DNA from: CG1-02-35-72 sp964564475
GTDB taxonomy: Bacteria; Bacteroidota; Bacteroidia; Flavobacteriales; Flavobacteriaceae
Assembly: GCA_964564475.1 (NCBI GenBank)
Contig: CAZMBM010000106.1
Coordinates: 1 to 7,688, forward strand
Length of the DNA stretch: 7,688 nucleotides
Direction of reading: 5' to 3'
How positions within the stretch are numbered: the first letter of the stretch is position 1; every line of letters begins with the position of its first letter. Below, in pieces: positions 1 to 4,205 of this stretch. The translations under genes and the position numbers were made by a program. The notes under the pieces are model-generated. The model searched no databases and was not told where the DNA came from. It saw nothing but the letters and a program-made list of their open reading frames with translations.

Positions 1-27
1 GCCTGTTTCTATAGGATAAATTTTCAT
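1..27 (-). CDS. 5' end of a probable MBL-fold metallo-hydrolase gene (cut by window edge)
   Basis: Only nine codons are inside the window: an ATG at 27-25 followed by codons reading MKIYPIETG. I recognise this as the usual N-terminus of a flavobacterial metallo-beta-lactamase-fold hydrolase family, whose members typically begin MKLYPIETGNFKLDGG. That comes from memory of the family and was not searched. A perfect TAnnTTTG -7 box lies 18 bases upstream (46-53), and the tRNA-Cys terminator ends the preceding unit, so this is a plausible start of a new transcription unit. The catalytic HxHxDH region would lie outside the window, so enzyme function cannot be judged here. The alternative is a chance ATG, since nine codons are little evidence on their own. 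Confidence 0.5.
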
Positions 28-45
28 AAAAAAAGATAAGAAGCA

Positions 46-53
46 CAAAGATA
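46..53 (-). promoter_or_regulatory. -7 box (TATCTTTG) for the left-edge gene
   Basis: Read on the minus strand the site is TATCTTTG, a full match to the Bacteroidetes primary sigma factor -7 consensus TAnnTTTG. It lies 18 bases before the ATG at 27, implying a leader of roughly a dozen bases. No TTG is seen at the ideal -33 spacing. The nearest TTTG is about 25 bases upstream, so the promoter call rests on the -7 box and its position. Confidence 0.45.
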
Positions 54-80
54 CTTTTTTTGGGAAGTTTGTGAAAATCA

Positions 81-119
81 AAAAACACTATTTGCATTTA
101 TTTAACAAATAGTGTTTTT
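81..119 (-). terminator. Rho-independent terminator hairpin downstream of tRNA-Cys
   Basis: A perfect 14-bp inverted repeat pairs 81-94 with 106-119 around an 11-base loop. The arm sequence is AAAAACACTATTTG and its complement. On the minus strand the stem ends in GTGTTTTTT, giving the terminal U-run of an intrinsic terminator. It begins seven bases past the tRNA 3' end, so it most likely ends the tRNA-Cys transcript. No other good hairpin lies between the glycosyltransferase stop codon and this site, so any read-through from that gene would also stop here. The arms are A/T-rich at both outer ends, so it could act in both directions. Confidence 0.75.
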
Positions 120-125
120 ATTAAG

Positions 126-196
126 AGGCGACGAGCGGATTCGAACCGCTGTAGGAGCTTTTGCAGAGCCCAGCCTAGCCACTCGGCCACGACGCC
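126..196 (-). tRNA. tRNA-Cys (anticodon GCA)
   Basis: The minus strand folds into a 71-nt cloverleaf beginning GGCGTCG and ending CGTCGCC plus a U discriminator, which is typical of tRNA-Cys. The anticodon loop CTGCAAA (anticodon GCA at 162-164) is closed by a 5-bp stem containing one G-U pair. The T arm is AGCGG-TTCGAAT-CCGCT. The D-arm region reads GCCGAGTGGCTAGGC. The CCA tail is not encoded. One oddity: acceptor position 5 (base 192) faces position 68 (base 131) as a U-U mismatch in an otherwise perfectly paired 7-bp acceptor stem. A promoter sits upstream (211-240) and a strong terminator follows, so the gene looks functional and independently transcribed. Confidence 0.96.
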
Positions 197-210
197 CTAA
201 ATTGGAAATG

Positions 211-240
211 CAAATTTAAAGATTTTTTTTTTGATGGCAA
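211..240 (-). promoter_or_regulatory. Promoter of tRNA-Cys (TTG-N19-TAAATTTG)
   Basis: On the minus strand TAAATTTG (211-218) matches the Bacteroidetes -7 consensus TAnnTTTG exactly. A TTG at 238-240 lies 19 bases upstream at the expected -33 position. The box ends 14 bases before the mature tRNA 5' end, leaving room for a short leader removed by RNase P. This is the most complete promoter in the window. Its -33 end lies just past the glycosyltransferase stop codon (244-246). Confidence 0.7.
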
Positions 241-243
241 TTT

Positions 244-1884
244 TTAGCGCGTACTATCTCGTTTTTTTTCGAGGAGATAAAACTGTGAAACAAGTCGGCT
301 ATTTCTCTTGCCCGATTTTTTTACGATATAATTTAAATCGATGTGTTGTTTTAAGGCTATTTTAAATCCTTTTAAAAGTGTACCGGACAGTTTTTCTTGG
401 GTGATAAGGCCAAATTTTTGTAGGGTTATGATGTCTTTTTCGGATTTTAGGACAGGAATAGCGGTGCCGTACTCCCAAATCAACTCGGGAGCGACATAGC
501 CTTTCACAAAAAGAGGGACGTTTTTTGTTTGCTTATCTCGTTTCAGATGACTTAAATTATTGAATTGATTGTTGTTGTAAAATTCTTTTAAGAGTGGTAA
601 GGCAAACAACACAATACTACATATCATAGCTATAGACAGGTAAAAACTCCTTTTAAAATCGCTTTTTATAAGGCTGTAAATAAGGGTAAAACCAATTATT
701 AGAAGAGCAATTGACGTGATTACGAAGTACACATCGGCCACCAATAACATCGGTAATTTTATATAAGCAATTACAGGTGCGACTAAACAAATTAAAGCAA
801 ATAATCCAAATCCAAAACGGGTAATAAACAAATCAGTTTTGGTTAATTTCTCGGCTTTTGTAATGATGTAATGCAAATAAAAACTCGTGTTAAAGGCTAA
901 GGGAATGAGCACAGGCAACAAATAGCGTGCTTTTTTTTCGGGGATTAGAGAAAGTAATACCACAGCACTTAGTGTCCAGACTAATGTAAACCGATAAGCT
1001 TTTAAATTTGTAATGCGGTTTTTTATAAAAGGGTAAAGCAACCCGATTAAAGCAAAAACCGCCCACATACCCGATTGGGTAAAGAAACTCCAATAATAAT
1101 ACCAAGGCCTGATATTTCTGTTAGACCAAGCCAATGCCTCTTTGGCAGCAATAGCTTGTACGGTTTGCGCATCGGTAAGATAGATGTAAACGCCCCACCA
1201 ACTGCCCATTATCAAAGCCACAATCAAAGCTAAAAAAGCCGGTTTTAATTGTTTTGAAAAACCCTTAAATTTATAAGTAAAACCATAGGCTACTACAAAA
1301 GGTAAAAACAGGGCATATAACGATACCGGCCCTTTACTTAAAATAGAGAATCCCATAAACAATCCGCTTAAAAGCCAATTTTTGTAACACACTTTATCCG
1401 CTTTAAGCGCGATAAACACCTGCCAAATAGTTAATAGCATAAAACTGTGAGCAAAAATATCCCATTGGGCGTTGCGCCCCGAAAAAATAATGTAAAACGA
1501 TGTGGCTAAAATCAAACTGCTTACAAAAGCGTGAAATTGGTTTTTGACAATTAAAAACATCAATTTATAACTGCTAAAGATTAATAAAATAACAGCTATT
1601 ACGGCGGGCAGTCTTAAAACGTATAAACTTTTTCCAAAAAGATACATAAATACAGCGGTAAGCCAAGTAGGTAAGGGCGGCTTTTCGTAACGGGGTTCTA
1701 AATTGAGTGTTGTGTGAAGCCAGTTACCATGCGTGAGCATTTCACGCGCCGAAATAAAATTGCGGGCTTCCATAATGTTAACATACACAACATCTAAGTT
1801 CGATACAAAAAGAACCAAGCACACTAGGAATAACCACAAAAAATATTTACGCCTATCTTGTTTAAAATTGAGGAATCTACCCAT
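244..1884 (-). CDS. ArnT/PMT-like integral membrane glycosyltransferase (GT39/GT83 type)
   Basis: The 546-residue protein resembles the ArnT/dolichyl-phosphate-mannose-mannosyltransferase (GT-C) family. These enzymes move a sugar from a polyprenyl-phosphate carrier onto lipid A or another envelope acceptor on the periplasmic side of the inner membrane. After a first membrane helix the extracytoplasmic loop has the acidic pair D31/E39 (LDVVYVNIMEARNF) and then PRYEKPPLPTWL (about 64-75), the classic ArnT-type signature. Further family marks are GRNAQWD (136-142), LSKGP (about 182-186) and IPEKKARYLLPV (314-325). Many hydrophobic helices follow, and about 110 soluble residues form the C-terminus. 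ATG at 1884 is preferred over an in-frame TTG at 1905, because that TTG overlaps the -7 box at 1903-1910. The gene lies 77 bases after folB. The actual sugar and acceptor cannot be told from sequence. Confidence 0.88.
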   Translation of the reverse strand: MGRFLNFKQDRRKYFLWLFLVCLVLFVSNLDVVYVNIMEARNFISAREMLTHGNWLHTTLNLEPRYEKPPLPTWLTAVFMYLFGKSLYVLRLPAVIAVILLIFSSYKLMFLIVKNQFHAFVSSLILATSFYIIFSGRNAQWDIFAHSFMLLTIWQVFIALKADKVCYKNWLLSGLFMGFSILSKGPVSLYALFLPFVVAYGFTYKFKGFSKQLKPAFLALIVALIMGSWWGVYIYLTDAQTVQAIAAKEALAWSNRNIRPWYYYWSFFTQSGMWAVFALIGLLYPFIKNRITNLKAYRFTLVWTLSAVVLLSLIPEKKARYLLPVLIPLAFNTSFYLHYIITKAEKLTKTDLFITRFGFGLFALICLVAPVIAYIKLPMLLVADVYFVITSIALLIIGFTLIYSLIKSDFKRSFYLSIAMICSIVLFALPLLKEFYNNNQFNNLSHLKRDKQTKNVPLFVKGYVAPELIWEYGTAIPVLKSEKDIITLQKFGLITQEKLSGTLLKGFKIALKQHIDLNYIVKKSGKRNSRLVSQFYLLEKKRDSTR

Positions 1885-1902
1885 TTTGAGTTGTTTAAAT
1901 TC

Positions 1903-1910
1903 CAAAAATA
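1903..1910 (-). promoter_or_regulatory. -7 box (TATTTTTG) upstream of the glycosyltransferase
   Basis: TATTTTTG on the minus strand matches TAnnTTTG and ends 18 bases before the ATG at 1884. A TTTG lies upstream, but the spacer is only about 15 bases, shorter than the usual 19 or so, so the -33 element is doubtful. The site suggests the gene can be transcribed separately from folB, although co-transcription is also possible. Confidence 0.4.
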
Positions 1911-1961
1911 CAAATCACAATCTGCCAAATTGTTATTTGTTTTTTGACATTTAATGGTATT

Positions 1962-2336
1962 TTAGGCATCTAAAAAATATTTTCTATTTTTTTTTAAAAT
2001 AACACTTACCAAAGCCACATTGCCCCCAATGGGCGGATTGATTTTAGAAACGCTAACCTTGGCCTTGTTAACGAGTGGAATCTCTTTAAAAATACGCGTC
2101 ATAATGCGTTTGGCAACCTGTTCTAAAAGTTTGGCACGGATGGCCATTTCTTCTTTAACGATACGGTTTAGGTGGACATAATCTACGGTATCTTTTAAGT
2201 CGTCTGAGTCGGCAGATTTACTCAAATTGGCTTTTACCGATACGTCAACACGATACTCCGATCCTATTTTACCTTCTTCTATCAAACAGCCATGATAGGC
2301 ATACACACGAATATTGTTGACTTTTACAATTCCCAA
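1962..2336 (-). CDS. folB: Dihydroneopterin aldolase (folate biosynthesis)
   Basis: The 124-residue protein has the usual FolB length. FolB is a cytoplasmic enzyme that cleaves 7,8-dihydroneopterin into 6-hydroxymethyl-7,8-dihydropterin and glycolaldehyde. The family residues are present: YHGCLIEE with glutamate E21, Y53 in TVDYVHL, pterin-binding E72 in KLLEQVA, and K98 in SKINPPIGGN. These correspond to E22, Y54, E74 and K100 of the Staphylococcus aureus enzyme. The start is a TTG at 2336-2334. The frame stays open upstream but contains no ATG, and the resulting MGIVKVNNIRVYAYHGC matches the N-terminus I remember for flavobacterial FolB, so the rare start is probably real. It is divergent from the glutamate-synthase-like gene, 84 bases apart, and is followed on the same strand by the glycosyltransferase. 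Confidence 0.95.
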   Translation of the reverse strand: MGIVKVNNIRVYAYHGCLIEEGKIGSEYRVDVSVKANLSKSADSDDLKDTVDYVHLNRIVKEEMAIRAKLLEQVAKRIMTRIFKEIPLVNKAKVSVSKINPPIGGNVALVSVILKKNRKYFLDA

Positions 2337-2359
2337 AATATTTTTAATAAAATTACTGT

Positions 2360-2367
2360 CAAAATTA
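2360..2367 (-). promoter_or_regulatory. -7 box (TAATTTTG) for folB
   Basis: TAATTTTG on the minus strand is a full match to TAnnTTTG and ends 23 bases before the TTG start of folB. No TTG is visible at the expected -33 distance. The position in the 84-bp divergent gap and the similar spacing at other genes in the window support the call. Confidence 0.45.
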
Positions 2368-2387
2368 CGACAAACATTTTAATTAAT

Positions 2388-2395
2388 TAACTTTA
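2388..2395 (+). promoter_or_regulatory. Weak -7-like box (TAACTTTA) for the glutamate-synthase-like gene
   Basis: TAACTTTA differs from TAnnTTTG only at the last base and ends 25 bases before the ATG at 2421. No -33 TTG is present at a suitable distance. It is the best plus-strand candidate in the divergent gap. A TATTTTTA near 2339 is equally imperfect but farther from the gene. Confidence 0.25.
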
Positions 2396-2420
2396 TGCCA
2401 ATTTCAAAAAAACATCTATT

Positions 2421-3947
2421 ATGAAAGTACGCGAAGCCTTTATTTTATTGTCGGTCATAATTACGGCACTAATTGTTTTTATTGCACAAACTTGGCCATC
2501 TGTTTGGTGGACGATGATTTTGTTTGGCCCCCTTATTGTGCTAGGATATGTAGATATTTTTCAGCCCTACCATGCCATTCGTCGTAATTATCCGATTTTG
2601 GGTCATGGCCGATTTATTCTCGAAAAACTACGTCCCGAAATTATGCAGTATTTTGTTGAAACCGATACCGAAGGTATGCCGATAAATAGGATGTTTAGAA
2701 GCTTGGTGTATCAACGCGCCAAAAAGGTTAATGACACCACACCTTTTGGAACGCAAATGGATGTTTATCGTGCAGGTTATGAGTTTATGGATCATTCGAT
2801 GTACGCCAAACACTTTAATACTGCAGTAGATTTACCACGTGTAAGAGTGGGCGGCTCTGATTGTACGCAGCCCTACGATGCCAGTTTGCTCAACATTTCG
2901 GCAATGAGTTTTGGTTCTTTGAGCAAGAATGCTGTGATGGCACTTAATAAAGGCGCTAAAATGGGCGACTTTGCGCATAATACAGGCGAAGGCGGTTTGA
3001 GTCCTTATCACTTAAAATACGGGGGTGATATTATTTGGCAAATTGGTACAGCCTATTTTGGTTGTCGCACTCCCGAGGGCAATTTCTGTCCCGATACCTT
3101 TAAAAAACAAGCCGTTTTGCCACAGGTTAAAATGATAGAAATCAAATTATCGCAAGGCGCTAAGCCCGGCCATGGCGGTGTGTTACCCGCGTCAAAAAAT
3201 ACCGAAGAAATTGCCGCCATCAGGCATGTAAAACCCCATACAACTGTATTGTCGCCACCAACACATTCTGAGTTTTCATCGGCCGAAGGTTTGTTGCAAT
3301 TTGTTAAAAAACTACGTGATTTATCGGGAGGCAAACCCATTGGTTTTAAATTGTGTGTGGGTAGAGAACATGAATTTGTTAATATATGTAAAGCGATGTT
3401 AAATACGCAAATAAAACCCGATTTTATTACCGTTGACGGTGGCGAAGGGGGTACCGGTGCCGCGCCGGTTGAGTTTTCTAATTCCTTAGGGATGCCCTTG
3501 CGTGAAGGCTTGGCTTTTGTTAAAAATACCCTCGATGGTTTTGATTTGAAAAAGGATATTAAAATTATTGCCTCGGGTAAATTATTTTCGGGATTTCATA
3601 TGGCCAGAGCCATTGCTTTGGGCGCCGATATGTGTAACAGTGCCCGTGCCATGATGCTCTCTATCGGCTGTATTCAAGCACGCAAATGCAATACCAATAC
3701 CTGTCCGGTAGGTGTGGCCACGCAAAACAAATCGCTTATGAAAGGTTTGGTGGTAAAAGATAAAGCCCCGCGTGTGGCCAATTTTCATAAAGCCACCCTG
3801 CACAGCTTTTTAGAACTGGTAGCCGCCGCCGGATTGGAGTCGCACGCCCAACTCAATCGCTGTCATATTAAGCGCCGGGTAGATATGAATCGTATTAAAT
3901 GTTATAATGATATTTACAAAGAAGTTAAAACGGGGAGTTTGTTATAA
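2421..3947 (+). CDS. Membrane-anchored FMN-binding glutamate-synthase-family protein
   Basis: The 508-residue protein carries the FMN/2-oxoglutarate domain of glutamate synthase large subunits (Pfam Glu_synthase type). It shows ISAMSFGSLS (159-168), GEGGLSP (189-195), IEIKLSQGAKPGHGG (239-253), TVDGGEGGTGAAP (337-349) and ASGKLFSGFHMARA (384-397). Next comes C417-x5-C423-x4-C428 in GCIQARKCNTNTCPVG, the 3Fe-4S cluster pattern of GltB. The N-terminal class II glutaminase domain and the C-terminal GXGXG helix domain of full GltB are both absent. In their place are two hydrophobic segments (about 6-23 and 29-47), so the protein is probably inner-membrane anchored with its catalytic domain in the cytoplasm. 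No gltD or glutaminase gene is beside it. True substrate and electron donor are unknown. Use of ammonia, a separate amidotransferase or an unrelated amine chemistry are all possible. Confidence 0.9.
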   Translation: MKVREAFILLSVIITALIVFIAQTWPSVWWTMILFGPLIVLGYVDIFQPYHAIRRNYPILGHGRFILEKLRPEIMQYFVETDTEGMPINRMFRSLVYQRAKKVNDTTPFGTQMDVYRAGYEFMDHSMYAKHFNTAVDLPRVRVGGSDCTQPYDASLLNISAMSFGSLSKNAVMALNKGAKMGDFAHNTGEGGLSPYHLKYGGDIIWQIGTAYFGCRTPEGNFCPDTFKKQAVLPQVKMIEIKLSQGAKPGHGGVLPASKNTEEIAAIRHVKPHTTVLSPPTHSEFSSAEGLLQFVKKLRDLSGGKPIGFKLCVGREHEFVNICKAMLNTQIKPDFITVDGGEGGTGAAPVEFSNSLGMPLREGLAFVKNTLDGFDLKKDIKIIASGKLFSGFHMARAIALGADMCNSARAMMLSIGCIQARKCNTNTCPVGVATQNKSLMKGLVVKDKAPRVANFHKATLHSFLELVAAAGLESHAQLNRCHIKRRVDMNRIKCYNDIYKEVKTGSLL

Positions 3948-3953
3948 TATGAA

Positions 3954-4103
3954 AAACACAAAATAGTCGCTACAGTCTGAAGTAAAATAATTTCGAAATA
4001 CGTTTAACTTTAAATCTTCCAGAAAAGGAAGCGAGACTGTAGCGACGCTACAAATATATATTTAATTAGAATATGACTTGCTAAAACTTAACATTTTGTG
4101 TTT
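3954..4103. repeat. Outer arms of a nested inverted repeat in the 258-bp intergenic region
   Basis: AAACACAAAAT at 3954-3964 is matched by its exact complement ATTTTGTGTTT at 4093-4103. These 11-bp arms enclose the stronger inner repeat at 3966-4046. On the left the outer and inner arms are separated by one base. On the right they are separated by 46 A/T-rich bases (4047-4092), so the structure is asymmetric. It starts seven bases after the stop codon of the glutamate-synthase-like gene. It could be a small non-autonomous mobile element, a transcript 3' structure, or partly chance given the A/T-rich outer arms. Confidence 0.5.
3966..4046. repeat. Inner 13-bp perfect inverted repeat (GTCGCTACAGTCT)
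   Basis: GTCGCTACAGTCT at 3966-3978 is perfectly complementary to AGACTGTAGCGAC at 4034-4046. The arms are more GC-rich than the surrounding sequence. The 55-base interior contains a 10-bp palindrome ATTTCGAAAT (3990-3999) and a small hairpin CTTCC-AGAAAA-GGAAG (4016-4031). The right arm runs into TGTAGCGACGCTACA (4038-4052), so CGCTACA occurs three times, twice direct and once inverted. There is no U-run after the stem, so it is not a standard intrinsic terminator, though it could stabilise the mRNA 3' end. Confidence 0.7.
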
Positions 4104-4176
4104 AAAAGGGTAGAGGTTTTTCAAGACAGCTAAAAAAATACAGAGGTTAAAAAAAAAAATTGTAGCCTTTTTTATT

Positions 4177-4184
4177 TACATTTG
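4177..4184 (+). promoter_or_regulatory. -7 box (TACATTTG) for the S9 peptidase gene
   Basis: TACATTTG is a full match to TAnnTTTG and ends 21 bases before the ATG at 4206. The nearest TTG (4160-4162) leaves only 14 bases of spacer, so the -33 element is uncertain. An A-run at 4149-4159 lies just upstream and may contribute as an A/T-rich element. Confidence 0.5.
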
Positions 4185-4205
4185 ATTTGCCTAAAAACCT
4201 AAATC

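Noticed and set aside
1..39. Plus-strand frame from the left edge ending in a stop at 37-39
   Set aside because: It gives only 12 codons with no recognisable C-terminus, and it overlaps the better supported minus-strand gene start at 27.
1885..1905. Seven-codon N-terminal extension of the glycosyltransferase from an in-frame TTG at 1905
   Set aside because: The TTG overlaps the TATTTTTG -7 box and an ATG follows at 1884, so ATG at 1884 is the better start.
3053..3340. 95-codon open frame on the minus strand inside the glutamate-synthase-like gene
   Set aside because: It is antisense to strongly conserved catalytic motifs, and its translation shows no recognisable family.
4112..4148. Direct repeat AGAGGTT at 4112-4118 and 4142-4148
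   Set aside because: Seven bases repeated twice in an A/T-rich spacer is within chance, and no further copies are seen.
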